Shown: positions 17,588 to 26,599, numbered from the stretch's first letter. The stretch is DNA of 59,056 nt from an uncultured Bacteroidales bacterium (GCA_934726455.1 CAKVDS010000009.1:1-59056); one strand, 5' to 3'. Numbers and translations: made by a program. The notes: generated from the letters alone by a model not told the origin.

Positions 17588-19465
17588 TTACAGGTTTATG
17601 TCAGTGTTGGATTGGATCATGTTCCAGTCCTCGATGTCTACTGAAATCTGTATATTGCTTTTCGCCAACGAGATGGTATAGGTGTAAATCTTGCCTGGCA
17701 GCAGTGTCGTCTTAGGGAAATCGTAGGCGTGCAGGGCCTCTCCCGCTTTCTCAGTGTAGAAGTTGAGACTTGTCGGCCTGTCTGTTGATTCAGACAGGGT
17801 CTGCGGGATGATGAATGTCAGGCCGTCGGTGCCGTCATATACTGTGGCTGACTCTGTCGCGGAGAACGGCTTTGAGCCTTTCCACAGGAGATTCTCCCCA
17901 TCGGAGTCGAACATGTTGGTTTTCCAGATTATGTCGCCTTCATCGAAAGAGCCGGTCTCGTTGCCATAGAACATTGTGCCCACCGGGCAGATGCCCTTGA
18001 GGTAAAATTTTGTAAGCTTGTCAGTCTCTTCTCCTTCCTTGAACTTGATACGGAAGCGCAGTGCTGAGAGTGCATGCCGGAATGCCATCTTGACAGGTGC
18101 GATCCCCTCGTTGACGCGGTCTCTCTTGTTGAATGAGACCATCAGATCGTGGTTGTCGCTCTCTGTGCTATAGTCGATGGCCAGCCTCATGGCGTCGGAC
18201 CCGGAATTGATCTCCGCCTCGTATGGCCAGAATGCGCGGAATATGTAGAGCTTGGCTTCCCATTTCCTCTTCGGGCTGTACGACCATCCGGACGTCCCGT
18301 ATTCGACCTTCTGCGCTGAAGAACTCCCGAACACCTGTGACAATCCGGTTCCGTTGCTTTCGTACTTGTATCCGAAAATGCCGAACGGGGACTGCTGAAG
18401 TCCGCTGTCGTCCTTCACGATGGTGCTGCCGGACTTGGTGGCCATACTGTCAAGCGATAGCTCATCGATTCCGATGTTGATGTCCCCGCCATCTTCGTCT
18501 TGCCAACCTCCTGTAGAGGCGTCGAAGTCGATATAGTCATCTTCCGGATTGATATTGAGGCAGTAGGTGACCGCCTTGCCCTGCCCCCATGCTGCAAGAT
18601 CCGTACTCTTGCGGTAGAGGTAGAGGTCGAACTGTCCGGATGAGATGTCGGAGCCGGCCTCCGTCAGAGTGTAATGGATGGTGAGCTTCGGCCTGTCGAC
18701 TCTCGTGTCCTGATAGGTGTGCTGCGGGATGAATACCGTCCTCGGGAAGATGTCCTGCGCTTCGGTGGTAAGTACGACCGGCTTGTCGGGGCTGTAGGTA
18801 TATGAGTCCTCAGCACTCCAGTTTCCCCATTCTCCGTCAGAGAAATCAGCTTTGGTATAGATTCCGGACAGGCTTATGCGGTCTATGGTGTAGCGTCTGT
18901 CCGGGCTTTCAGAGCCAAGTTTGGCTGTGAAGCGGACGGAACATAGGACATGTCGGAAGACGACGGGGATTCTGCCGTTGTCTGTGCCGCGGCTCAGGTC
19001 GGGCATGGGATCCGCTACGAGGATGTCCGTGCCTTCATATCCGGGGGTCGCCTGCGTGCTGTGTCCGGTGATGCTGACCCCGTTCTTGTCACACTTGAGA
19101 CCGCTGACGGAAAACGGGGCCCACGCAAAGATGCTTAAGCTGCCGGTGCTTGGCCAGTACTGCGGAATTCGGGATGTCCATACGCTTCCGTCGTAGATTA
19201 TTTCTGTGTTGAGGAAATGGCCTTGTGCGGCTTCCGCGTCCGTCGCCCACTTCTTGCCGTCAGGGAGGTACCATGCGCTGGCGCCGAAACTGCGGTCAGC
19301 GGGGAAGTCCGTGTAGCCGGCTTTGGTCGGTGCGGATGTACGCAGGGGTGCTGGCGACCAGGTGATTATCCTTCTGGCCGTCGTGCTGCTGTCCGGCTCA
19401 TTCTTCACGCAGCCGGCTGCCAACAGTATCGCTGCAAGCGGCAGCAGGTGTCGGAACTTTTTCAT
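17588..19465 (-). CDS. Tandem-domain fimbrillin-family lipoprotein
   Basis: A 625-residue lipoprotein (LAAGC lipobox at about Cys18) with two fimbrillin-like domains. Domain one shows SAPTKAGYTDFP, FGASAWYLPDGKKW, PQYWPSTGSLSIFAWAPF and VFRHVLCSVRF. Domain two repeats the plan: FGIFGYKYES, KRKWEAKLYIFRAFWPYE, MAFRHALSALRFRIKF. Single fimbrillins are about half this size, so it looks like a fused pair. The start at 19465 begins directly at the signal peptide; the frame is open 57 nt further upstream without one. Probably a structural or accessory pilin polymerised by donor-strand exchange. Confidence 0.75.
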   Translation of the reverse strand: MKKFRHLLPLAAILLAAGCVKNEPDSSTTARRIITWSPAPLRTSAPTKAGYTDFPADRSFGASAWYLPDGKKWATDAEAAQGHFLNTEIIYDGSVWTSRIPQYWPSTGSLSIFAWAPFSVSGLKCDKNGVSITGHSTQATPGYEGTDILVADPMPDLSRGTDNGRIPVVFRHVLCSVRFTAKLGSESPDRRYTIDRISLSGIYTKADFSDGEWGNWSAEDSYTYSPDKPVVLTTEAQDIFPRTVFIPQHTYQDTRVDRPKLTIHYTLTEAGSDISSGQFDLYLYRKSTDLAAWGQGKAVTYCLNINPEDDYIDFDASTGGWQDEDGGDINIGIDELSLDSMATKSGSTIVKDDSGLQQSPFGIFGYKYESNGTGLSQVFGSSSAQKVEYGTSGWSYSPKRKWEAKLYIFRAFWPYEAEINSGSDAMRLAIDYSTESDNHDLMVSFNKRDRVNEGIAPVKMAFRHALSALRFRIKFKEGEETDKLTKFYLKGICPVGTMFYGNETGSFDEGDIIWKTNMFDSDGENLLWKGSKPFSATESATVYDGTDGLTFIIPQTLSESTDRPTSLNFYTEKAGEALHAYDFPKTTLLPGKIYTYTISLAKSNIQISVDIEDWNMIQSNTDINL

Positions 19466-19573
19466 TGCACTTATGGGAGATTTCACTCTCCCATAAGCAT
19501 ATTGCTCCAGTTTCCGAGTCACAGCCGGAGCGCGCTGTGTTCATAGACAGGTTAGAGTTTGGAAAAACAGCGA

Positions 19574-20773
19574 TTAGAATTGCATTTCTCTGTCATCCAC
19601 GTCATCCCATTTTACTATGGACGGTGCCCAATAGATTCTCTGGTCTTCGAGGGATATCCTGAATGTATAGCGGATTTTTTTGTTCATTTCAATCCTGTCT
19701 GCGGCATGAAGTTCGTGGAGCGTTACTTTCTTATCAACAGTTTCCGTTGAATGATTTGTTCCATCGGTGTAAGTAAGCACTTGATATTGGATATCAAGAT
19801 ATGGTTCCGTGCTTGGTTTATTATTGGTCTTGTCCAAGAATTGAGGCATTATCAGAAGGTAACTGTGTTTGTTCTCAGCGTTTTTGTTGTTGAACGTCAG
19901 ATTCAACGCAGTGTTCCCGAATTTATCTGCAGTGTCCTCAGTGGCGGCACTATACCAAGTGTAACTCTTCATTGCTTTATTATCGCTTGATGCTGACCAT
20001 GCATCTGCTTGCTCATCTCCAGTATGATACCCGTAAAATCCTTTGACGGATAGATTTTTGAGTTCGACTTTCAAGAGTCGGAATACTTTATCTCCTGCAC
20101 TATATTCATTTCCGGATGTCCCATCATGTCCGTTTGCGTAATCCTTGTCCGTGCTGAAGTCCATTCCGATAATCTGGGATAGCTTGTGGTGAAAAATTAT
20201 AGGGACTCCAGAATATCTGCCATTGGTTGTATTTCCTGAACAGCCTTTTTGAATTTCGGCCACAAGAATATCAGTTTCCTGATGTGCGTCTACGTCATAT
20301 AGCTCTTCGATCGTCCCTGCAGGATTGCCGATGTACAATCCGTCTTTGAGCTCAAAGACAGGGAGCTCAACGCCTGTGCTCTCTTGATAATAATAAGGGC
20401 TGTAGGCGAAGAAAGTCAATCCTCCGGTTTTTGGCCAATAGTATGGGGTTGCTGTAGTCCAATTATGGTTTTTGTTGTCAGCATCTTCCTGATATTTTAC
20501 TTCACTTTTGGGAATGTAGAGTGTCGCATCATTATAGTACGCATCCCAGTTTTTTCCTTCAGGCAGATAGTACGCGAAAGTGCCGAAAGACGGGAAATCT
20601 GCGTTATAAGTGGCCCCGTCAAGCAGCGCCCTTGTGGAGAGCTTGCCTGTGAGAGGGCTGAGTGAAATCTTCTGTGGAGCGTCAGCTATGCTGACAACTT
20701 CGTTTTTGGAACAGGCGGAGAAAAAAACAGCCGCCACTATCCCGAGTGATGGAATGATAAGTTCTTTCTTCAT
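19574..20773 (-). CDS. Fimbrillin-family lipoprotein (major pilin candidate)
   Basis: A 399-residue lipoprotein with signal MKKELIIPSLGIVAAVFFSAC. Shares with its downstream neighbour the segments FGTFAYYLPEGKNWD, PYYWPKTGGLTFFAYSPY and IFHHKLSQIIGMDF, which define the fimbrillin (Mfa1-like) fold. KLSTRALLDG after the linker is the usual place where a trypsin-like protease trims type V pilins before polymerisation. First gene of the operon after 122 nt of non-coding DNA, so the best candidate for the main shaft pilin. Codon use is noticeably more A/T-rich than in its neighbours. Reading frame upstream of 20773 has no signal sequence. Confidence 0.78.
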   Translation of the reverse strand: MKKELIIPSLGIVAAVFFSACSKNEVVSIADAPQKISLSPLTGKLSTRALLDGATYNADFPSFGTFAYYLPEGKNWDAYYNDATLYIPKSEVKYQEDADNKNHNWTTATPYYWPKTGGLTFFAYSPYYYQESTGVELPVFELKDGLYIGNPAGTIEELYDVDAHQETDILVAEIQKGCSGNTTNGRYSGVPIIFHHKLSQIIGMDFSTDKDYANGHDGTSGNEYSAGDKVFRLLKVELKNLSVKGFYGYHTGDEQADAWSASSDNKAMKSYTWYSAATEDTADKFGNTALNLTFNNKNAENKHSYLLIMPQFLDKTNNKPSTEPYLDIQYQVLTYTDGTNHSTETVDKKVTLHELHAADRIEMNKKIRYTFRISLEDQRIYWAPSIVKWDDVDDREMQF

Positions 20774-20895
20774 ATTACTGTAAAGCTTTTCGGGCTGCGA
20801 ATATGATATGCGGAGAGGCATTTTCTGTTGACTATTTTTGATTTTTTCTGCCAAAAACGGGGGGGGGTAAATTTGACTTTTTCTAAATTGAATCA
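20774..20895. promoter_or_regulatory. Fimbrial operon upstream region with a G9 tract
   Basis: AT-rich 122-bp space between the AraC-type regulator and the pilin gene. It holds a run of nine G on the plus strand (20859-20867; C9 on the coding strand), 85 bp before the pilin ATG, and T/A tracts on both sides. I find no clean TAnnTTTG box, so the operon may depend on an activator, plausibly one of the adjacent AraC proteins. Confidence 0.45.
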
Positions 20896-21768
20896 TCAAA
20901 ACGGCCCCTGGCGCGCTTCTGTGGCTTTCTGCCTCTTATATTCTGTTGCGGTCACCCCTTCGAGCTTTTTGAAATTTCTGGAGAACACGGCTATGTCTGA
21001 AAAGCCGGACTTGAAAGCCACGTCGGATATCTGGATGTCGGGGTCGGCTTCTATCTGGCGTTTGGCCTCATTGATTCGGAGGCGGTTGATCCACGTGTTG
21101 AAGTTGACGCCCAGCGAGTGGTTGAGTGCAAAAGAGATTTGGGTCATGCTTATTCCTGTCTGTGCTGACACTTCTGAGATTGTGAGTCCTTCTTTGAGGT
21201 AGGGCTTGTCCGCTCTGCGTTCCCAACTCTGCATAGCGGACAGTATTCCCGCATCCTGCCCCTGCTGGGTCGGAGCATCCGTTGTCTGGACTTGCGTGTC
21301 CGGTTCGACAGGGGCGTCAGACCTGTTGAGGAATGTGATTGTGCAACCGGCGAGGGTTGCGGTCCTGAGCAGGAGCAGAACCTGCCATGCTCCCTCTTCC
21401 GGTGTCAGTACGCAGGCGGCCGAGAGCGCCAGAAAAGCGGCAGAGAAAGCGGCAAAGTGTCGAGTGTTTGCTGTCTTCCCGTCTTTGAGAATGATGGAGA
21501 CGGCAATCCCGAGGAGTACTGCTTGTGCTATATAGGCTGTCGGGACTATTGTGCCGTCGATCAGGTGCGAGATTCTGTTGCCGCTGAAATCTGCGGCCGC
21601 CGACAGGCAGTCCACCACGACATTGAACATCGCTGTTCCGATGATGCATCGTCTTGAGTTGCGATAGAGCCTGACACCTGCTGAGTTCTGCTTCAACGCG
21701 ATCAGCAGCACCGCCAGTAGAAGACTGACGCTGCCTCTGATCAAGTGTACGGCTGTGGCGAATGTCAT
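20896..21768 (-). CDS. Membrane-anchored AraC-family regulator 1
   Basis: A 290-residue protein with about five hydrophobic segments in the first 150 residues (SVSLLLAVLLIAL, AQAVLLGIAVSII, FAAFSAAFLALSAACVL), a linker, and a C-terminal AraC DNA-binding domain (LTISEVSAQTGISMTQISFAL, then ISDVAFKSGFSDIAVFSRNFK, the two helix-turn-helix units). It likely senses a membrane or envelope signal and controls the adjacent fimbrial operon. It is a shorter paralog of the next gene: the last 110 residues match closely, including GVNFNxWINRLRIxEAKRxIEA. Confidence 0.8.
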   Translation of the reverse strand: MTFATAVHLIRGSVSLLLAVLLIALKQNSAGVRLYRNSRRCIIGTAMFNVVVDCLSAAADFSGNRISHLIDGTIVPTAYIAQAVLLGIAVSIILKDGKTANTRHFAAFSAAFLALSAACVLTPEEGAWQVLLLLRTATLAGCTITFLNRSDAPVEPDTQVQTTDAPTQQGQDAGILSAMQSWERRADKPYLKEGLTISEVSAQTGISMTQISFALNHSLGVNFNTWINRLRINEAKRQIEADPDIQISDVAFKSGFSDIAVFSRNFKKLEGVTATEYKRQKATEARQGPF

Positions 21769-21904
21769 TGTCGTTGGATGTTCCGATTGTGCGGTGCAAA
21801 AATCGTCAAATACATCCGTGACTATGATGACTTTTTTGTCAAAAAAAAGTCAAAAGAGGGTCTGGGCGGCATGATTCGCCACATTTACGGGCCTCCTGTA
21901 CGAT
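21769..21904. promoter_or_regulatory. Intergenic space between the two AraC-type genes, with A/T palindrome
   Basis: Contains an inverted repeat GACTTTTTT / AAAAAAGTC (21829-21837 and 21843-21851). On the minus strand a near-consensus -7 box TGTATTTG precedes the downstream regulator gene. A promoter for regulator 1, or the end of the upstream transcript, could lie here; evidence is weak. Confidence 0.35.
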
Positions 21905-23059
21905 TTACAGGGCAGTGTCGGAAATTTTTTTGCGGAAGGCGCTTGCGGTGATTCCTTCCTCTTTTTTGAAGTTGCGGGAGAAGATTGTGAGGTCGGAAAA
22001 CCCCGACCTGTAGGCCACATCTGAGATTTGCGTCTGCGGCTCTGCCTCTATTATCCGCTTGGCTTCTCCGATGCGGAGGCGGTTGATCCAGGAATTGAAG
22101 TTGACCCCGAGGTGGTGGTTGAGATAGTATGACAGCTGCAGGTAGTTTATCCCGAGCTCGTCCGCCACATCGGACAGGACGAGGCCTTCTTTGAGGTAGG
22201 GTTTCTGTGCGGATGTCTCCCATCTCTGGACTGCTTCCTCAATGCTTTCCGAGCGCTGCGGGTCTTCCGGTTGTTCGTCATCGGGCACCTCGTATCCGGC
22301 CATCTTCTTTCCGCTGCCCAGAAAGAAAGGGCTCATGTTGAATATGAAGATGGTCGTCAGTATGCCGAGCCCGGCCTTGATTATCATGAACGCGGAGTCC
22401 AGGTTGGCATCCGTGAGGAAGATGTCAATTGCCGTGATTACGAAGAAAGTGAAGTATATGCCGAGGAAATGGTTGACCTTGAATCCGTTCTCGGCTTCCT
22501 GCCCCGAGTAGAAGTTGTCCACCTTGAGGATGTACCGCCTTGCGGAAATGCTCATCCAGATGAAGCAGACGAGTATCTCCAGAAAGAGCAGGATGTGGAT
22601 TGTGTACGACAGGACGTGGACCCATATTGTGCTGCAGTATTCCGCTATGAGCTGCATCGGCTGTCCGGCGTGTCCGCTGCAATATGCCGTAAGTCCGGCA
22701 CAGAAGAGGACTGTGAGCACGCCGAGCGGGTACATCGCCCGTTTGAGATAGGTCTTGTAGTTGAGCTCGCTCTTGACAAGAGTGAGGGTGACGAAAGACA
22801 TGAAAAAAAGCTGGCAGTAGTAAACTGCCGGCAGTATGAACACGTCAAGCAGGCCGTATGCCTTGCCCCTATAAATCATATACAGCATCATCGCGTCGAT
22901 GAAGACGTCGATGAATGCCGTATATGCAAGGTATTTCTTGATGGTGAGGTAAGTCCTGTTGCCCGTGTCAGGGAAGGACTTGAGAGCAAGGAGCATCACC
23001 CCGAGCAGGAGGCTTCCGCTTCCGCTGACAAGATATATTGCTGCCCTGAACTCGAACAT
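21905..23059 (-). CDS. Membrane-anchored AraC-family regulator 2
   Basis: A 384-residue regulator with six or seven predicted transmembrane segments over residues 1-240 and an AraC-type domain at about 275-380 (LVLSDVADELGINYLQLSYYL, then ISDVAYRSGFSDLTIFSRNFK). The first segment, IYLVSGSGSLLLGVMLLAL, resembles that of its neighbour, so the two are paralogs. The start codon lies 11 nt after the stop of the decarboxylase beta-subunit gene, so it may be read through from that operon or have a promoter inside it. The signal is unknown. Confidence 0.82.
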   Translation of the reverse strand: MFEFRAAIYLVSGSGSLLLGVMLLALKSFPDTGNRTYLTIKKYLAYTAFIDVFIDAMMLYMIYRGKAYGLLDVFILPAVYYCQLFFMSFVTLTLVKSELNYKTYLKRAMYPLGVLTVLFCAGLTAYCSGHAGQPMQLIAEYCSTIWVHVLSYTIHILLFLEILVCFIWMSISARRYILKVDNFYSGQEAENGFKVNHFLGIYFTFFVITAIDIFLTDANLDSAFMIIKAGLGILTTIFIFNMSPFFLGSGKKMAGYEVPDDEQPEDPQRSESIEEAVQRWETSAQKPYLKEGLVLSDVADELGINYLQLSYYLNHHLGVNFNSWINRLRIGEAKRIIEAEPQTQISDVAYRSGFSDLTIFSRNFKKEEGITASAFRKKISDTAL

Positions 23060-23070
23060 GGACTCCGGAA

Positions 23071-24213
23071 CTATCCGAGGAATCCGAGGAGAATGCCGGC
23101 TGCCACTGCCGAGCCGATCACGCCGGCCACATTAGGGGCCATGGCATGGGTGAGCAGGTGGTTGGACGGGTCAGCTTCGAGGCCTACGGTCTCAGAAACG
23201 CGGGCTGCATCAGGCACTGCGGACACGCCTGCGTTGCCGATGAGCGGGTTGATCTTCTTGCCCTCCGGCAGGAAGAGGTTCATCAGCTTCGCGAAGCATA
23301 CCCCTCCGAAAGTGGCGATCACGAATGAGATGAGACCGAGTGCGAAGATCTTGACCGAGTTGCCGGTCAGGAACACGTCAGCCTGAGTTGACGCACCTAC
23401 GGTGACACCGATGAGCGTGGTCACGACATCGATGAGCGGTCCGCTCACGGTCGTGGCGAGCCTCTTGGTCACTCCGCTCTCCTTGAGCAGGTTACCGAAG
23501 AATAGCATGCCGAGGAGCGGCAATCCTGAAGGGACGATGAACGCGGTGCAGATGAAGCCGATGATAGGGAAGATGATCTTCTCCCTCTGGCTTACCGTGC
23601 GTGGCTTGTTCATCCTGATGAGGCGCTCCTTTTTGGTGGTGAGCAGGAGCATTATAGGTTTCTGGATGACAGGCACCAGTGCCATGTATGAGTAGGCTGA
23701 CACTGCGATGGCGCCCATCAGCTCAGGAGCAAGCTTGGAGCTCAAGAAGATGGCGGTAGGGCCGTCCGCGCCTCCGATGATGCCTATGGCTCCGGCTTCG
23801 TTAGGGGCGAAGCCCATGGCGAGGGCCAAAACGTAAGCACCGAAGATGCCCAGCTGGGCCGCAGCTCCGATGAGGATAAGCCGCGGTTGAGAGATGAGTG
23901 CGGAGAAGTCTGTCATCGCTCCGATCCCGAGGAATATCAGCGGCGGATACCAGCCCTGCCGCACTCCCTGATAGAGTATGTTGAGTACGGAACCCTCTTC
24001 GTAGATGCTGACATTCATCCCCATCGGGAGAGGGATGTTGCCGATGATCATACCGAAGCCGATAGGGACAAGCAGGAGAGGCTCCCATTTCTTGACAATG
24101 CCGAGTGTGATGAACACCAGACCGATCAGGATCATCACCAGATGCTGCCATGTGCAGTTGGCGAAGCCGGTGAACTGCCAGAACTGTTGAAGGCTGTCTA
24201 TGACGTTTTCCAT
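23071..24213 (-). CDS. mmdB: Sodium-pumping decarboxylase beta subunit (methylmalonyl-CoA type)
   Basis: Integral membrane subunit of 380 residues with about 11 hydrophobic segments. It belongs to the OadB/MmdB/GcdB family, which decarboxylates carboxybiotin and exports sodium. Family motifs: GIIGGADGPTAIF with the essential aspartate (D150), GNLLKESGVTKRL, and NPLIGNAGVSAVPDAARV near the C-terminus. The partner genes and their order suggest methylmalonyl-CoA decarboxylase of the succinate-to-propionate pathway. It overlaps the biotin-carrier stop by 1 nt and is the last gene of the pump operon. Confidence 0.92.
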   Translation of the reverse strand: MENVIDSLQQFWQFTGFANCTWQHLVMILIGLVFITLGIVKKWEPLLLVPIGFGMIIGNIPLPMGMNVSIYEEGSVLNILYQGVRQGWYPPLIFLGIGAMTDFSALISQPRLILIGAAAQLGIFGAYVLALAMGFAPNEAGAIGIIGGADGPTAIFLSSKLAPELMGAIAVSAYSYMALVPVIQKPIMLLLTTKKERLIRMNKPRTVSQREKIIFPIIGFICTAFIVPSGLPLLGMLFFGNLLKESGVTKRLATTVSGPLIDVVTTLIGVTVGASTQADVFLTGNSVKIFALGLISFVIATFGGVCFAKLMNLFLPEGKKINPLIGNAGVSAVPDAARVSETVGLEADPSNHLLTHAMAPNVAGVIGSAVAAGILLGFLG

Positions 24214-24638
24214 CAGCCTATTGTCACGATTTTGGCGTCCTCAAGCACTGAGTCACCCTTGGATACGTAGATGGCGGTGACTGTGCCGTCGCATTCTGCG
24301 AGAATCTCGTTCTCCATCTTCATGGCCTCGATGACAGCGACTTTCTGGCCGCGCTTGACCGCCTGGCCTTCTTTGACATCGATGCTGATGATTACGCCCG
24401 GGAGAGGGGAGACGATATCCTTGCCGCCGGCTTTAGGTGCCGCGGCGGCCTGCGGTGCAGGAGAAGCTGCTGCCGGAGCTGCTGTCTGGGCCGGGGCTGC
24501 CTGTACTGCCGGAGCTCCGCCTTCAATCTCCACATTGTAGGAGACACCATTGACTGTGACGTTGGCGTTGCTGCCTTCCACGCCGTTTACGGCAACATTG
24601 TATTCTTTGCCGTTGATCTTGAATTTGTATTCTTTCAT
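24213..24638 (-). CDS. Biotin carrier subunit of the sodium-pumping decarboxylase
   Basis: A 141-residue biotinyl carrier protein. Residues 1-40 form a small beta domain, about 41-72 an alanine/proline-rich flexible linker, and 73-141 the biotinyl domain with EAMKMENE, Lys107 being the biotinylated residue. It shuttles the carboxyl group from the alpha to the beta subunit. The ATG at 24638 begins MKEYKFKINGKEY and overlaps the preceding stop (ATGA). The frame is open further upstream but codes no domain. Confidence 0.92.
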   Translation of the reverse strand: MKEYKFKINGKEYNVAVNGVEGSNANVTVNGVSYNVEIEGGAPAVQAAPAQTAAPAAASPAPQAAAAPKAGGKDIVSPLPGVIISIDVKEGQAVKRGQKVAVIEAMKMENEILAECDGTVTAIYVSKGDSVLEDAKIVTIG

Positions 24639-25045
24639 TTCCTTATTTGTTTTCTGAAGTTGAACTGGGCTCCGTTCCATGCTGAAGCTGCATTGTGTCT
24701 GATGGTTATGACACCGCTCTCCACATCGTGGACGCCCCCGCCCAAGTACAGGCAGAGAGCTGTCACGGCTGCGATCTCGTCGTCTGAACTGCACCCGGCC
24801 TGGAGTGCGAGCGCGATGGCTGCGGCTACTTCGGCGTCTGGAGAGGCTTCAGTGGCTTTCGGCGCACGCTTGAAAGTTATTTTCCCCGAGAAGATGGCTC
24901 CCGAGAAGCTGTAGATGAAGTACAGGATGACCAGCGCGATGAAGACCACAGCCACACTGATGATTGTGAGCGTCCATCCGTGGGGATCGGTCTGGGCCAT
25001 CCTGTCCGAACCTGCGGTGAGGAGACTAAAGAGGTAGGTTGTCAT
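24635..25045 (-). CDS. OadG-family small membrane subunit of the decarboxylase
   Basis: A 136-residue protein with one transmembrane helix (about 25-50: LTIISVAVVFIALVILYFIYSF) and a soluble tail holding an alanine-rich helix (DAEVAAAIALALQAG) that ends in NFRKQIRK. Size, position between alpha and biotin-carrier genes and the DPHGWTLT opening fit the OadG/MmdD assembly subunit. Two starts are possible: 25045, overlapping the alpha gene by 20 nt, or 25000, giving 121 residues without overlap. The first is used here. Confidence 0.78.
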   Translation of the reverse strand: MTTYLFSLLTAGSDRMAQTDPHGWTLTIISVAVVFIALVILYFIYSFSGAIFSGKITFKRAPKATEASPDAEVAAAIALALQAGCSSDDEIAAVTALCLYLGGGVHDVESGVITIRHNAASAWNGAQFNFRKQIRK

Positions 25046-26588
25046 GTTTCTTTGCTGGCATTTCCTGATGCTTGCCGTCGAGCACCTCAAGTGCGCGGAT
25101 GACGCGGAATCTTGTGTTGCGCGGCTCAATCACATCCTCGATATATCCTTTCTGTGCAGCCTGATAAGGGTTGCAGAACAGATCGTTGTATTCTTTCTTC
25201 TTCTCTTCGGCGAGTGCGGCCTGCTTCTGCGGGTCGGTCTCGGCCTTGAGTTCCTTGCCGTAGATGATGCCTACAGCGCCTTCAGCACCCATCACGGCGT
25301 AGTTGGCAGACGGCCATGCGTAGTTGATGTCTCCGCGCAACTGCTTGCAGCTCATTACTATATGTGCTCCGCCGTAGCTCTTGCGCAGGGTGACTGTAAC
25401 CTTAGGTACGGTGGCCTCTCCGTAGGCGTAGAGGAGCTTTGCTCCGTTGGTGATGATGGCTCCGTATTCCTGCTGCGTGCCGCAGAGGAAGCCAGGCACA
25501 TCGACCAATGTCACAAGAGGGATGTTGAACGCGTCGCAGAAGCGGACGAAACGTGCCGCCTTGCGTGAGGCGTTGATGTCAAGCACACCCGCGAGCACAC
25601 GCGGCTGGTTGGCCACTATGCCCACACTCCTTCCGCCCATGTGGGCGAAGCCTGTGATGATGTTCTTGGCGAAGTCCTTGTGAACCTCGAAGAAGTCTCC
25701 GTCGTCAGCTATGCTGCTGATGACACCGTACATGTCGTATGCCTTGTTGGGGTTGTCCGGTATGATGCTGTTGAGCGCGTCGTCCACCCTGCCTGCCGGA
25801 TCGGAAGTCTGGCGTGCAGGCGCCTTTTCCAAGTTGTTCTGCGGTATGAACGAAAGCAGGCGGCGGATGTCTGCGATGCCCTCATCTTCAGAAGCCGCGC
25901 AGAAATGCGCCACTCCGGACTTGGATGCGTGCACTGAAGCTCCTCCGAGCTGCTCCTGATCCACGGTCTCTCCGGTAACTGACTTCACCACTGAAGGGCC
26001 TGTGAGGAACATGTATGAGGTGTTCTCGACCATCAGGGTGAAATCCGTCAGGGCTGGGGAGTATACCGCTCCGCCTGCGCACGGGCCGAATATCCCGCTG
26101 ATCTGAGGGACCACGCCGCTTGCGAGGATGTTCCTCTCGAAAATTTCACCATATCCTGCGAGGGCGTCGATGCCCTCCTGGATGCGGGCTCCGCCGGAGT
26201 CGTTGAGCCCGATGACAGGGGCGCCGACCTTGACCGCCATGTCCATGACCTTGCAGATCTTCTCCGACATCGTCTTGGAGAGAGAGCCTCCGTTGACGGT
26301 GAAGTCTTGGGCGAAGACGAAGACGAGCCTTCCGTCTATGGTGCCTTGTCCCGTTACGACCCCGTCACCGTCGATGTGCGAGGCCTCCATGCCGAAATCC
26401 GTGCAGCGGTGGTGCACGAACATATCGAACTCCTCGAAACTGCCCGGGTCGAGAAGCCTGGCGATCCTTTCTCTCGCCGTAAGCTTGCCCTTGGCGTGCT
26501 GTGCGTCAATGCGCTTCTGCCCTCCTCCGAGAGCGGCCGAGGCGCGTCTTTCGACGAGCTCTGCGATTTTTTCTTCTTGTATGCTCAT
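25026..26588 (-). CDS. mmdA: Methylmalonyl-CoA decarboxylase alpha subunit (carboxyltransferase)
   Basis: Carboxyltransferase of 520 residues, the usual length for MmdA/PccB. The N-terminal half has AKGKLTARERIARLLDPGSFEE (about 33-54) and the acyl-CoA oxyanion loop NDSGGARIQEG (about 130-140); the second oxyanion site is IFGPCAGGAVYSPALTDF, and the C-terminal half shows VDVPGFLCGTQQEYGAI and KSYGGAHIVM. It moves CO2 from methylmalonyl-CoA to biotin; with the beta pump next door decarboxylation is favoured over propionyl-CoA carboxylation. The start at 26588 follows the promoter; the longer reading frame begins before it. Confidence 0.9.
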   Translation of the reverse strand: MSIQEEKIAELVERRASAALGGGQKRIDAQHAKGKLTARERIARLLDPGSFEEFDMFVHHRCTDFGMEASHIDGDGVVTGQGTIDGRLVFVFAQDFTVNGGSLSKTMSEKICKVMDMAVKVGAPVIGLNDSGGARIQEGIDALAGYGEIFERNILASGVVPQISGIFGPCAGGAVYSPALTDFTLMVENTSYMFLTGPSVVKSVTGETVDQEQLGGASVHASKSGVAHFCAASEDEGIADIRRLLSFIPQNNLEKAPARQTSDPAGRVDDALNSIIPDNPNKAYDMYGVISSIADDGDFFEVHKDFAKNIITGFAHMGGRSVGIVANQPRVLAGVLDINASRKAARFVRFCDAFNIPLVTLVDVPGFLCGTQQEYGAIITNGAKLLYAYGEATVPKVTVTLRKSYGGAHIVMSCKQLRGDINYAWPSANYAVMGAEGAVGIIYGKELKAETDPQKQAALAEEKKKEYNDLFCNPYQAAQKGYIEDVIEPRNTRFRVIRALEVLDGKHQEMPAKKHDNLPL

Positions 26589-26599
26589 AATTATTCCAA

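Noticed and set aside
22271..23386. Plus-strand open frame of 371 codons
   Set aside because: Opposite to AraC regulator 2 and the decarboxylase beta subunit; charged nonsense sequence.
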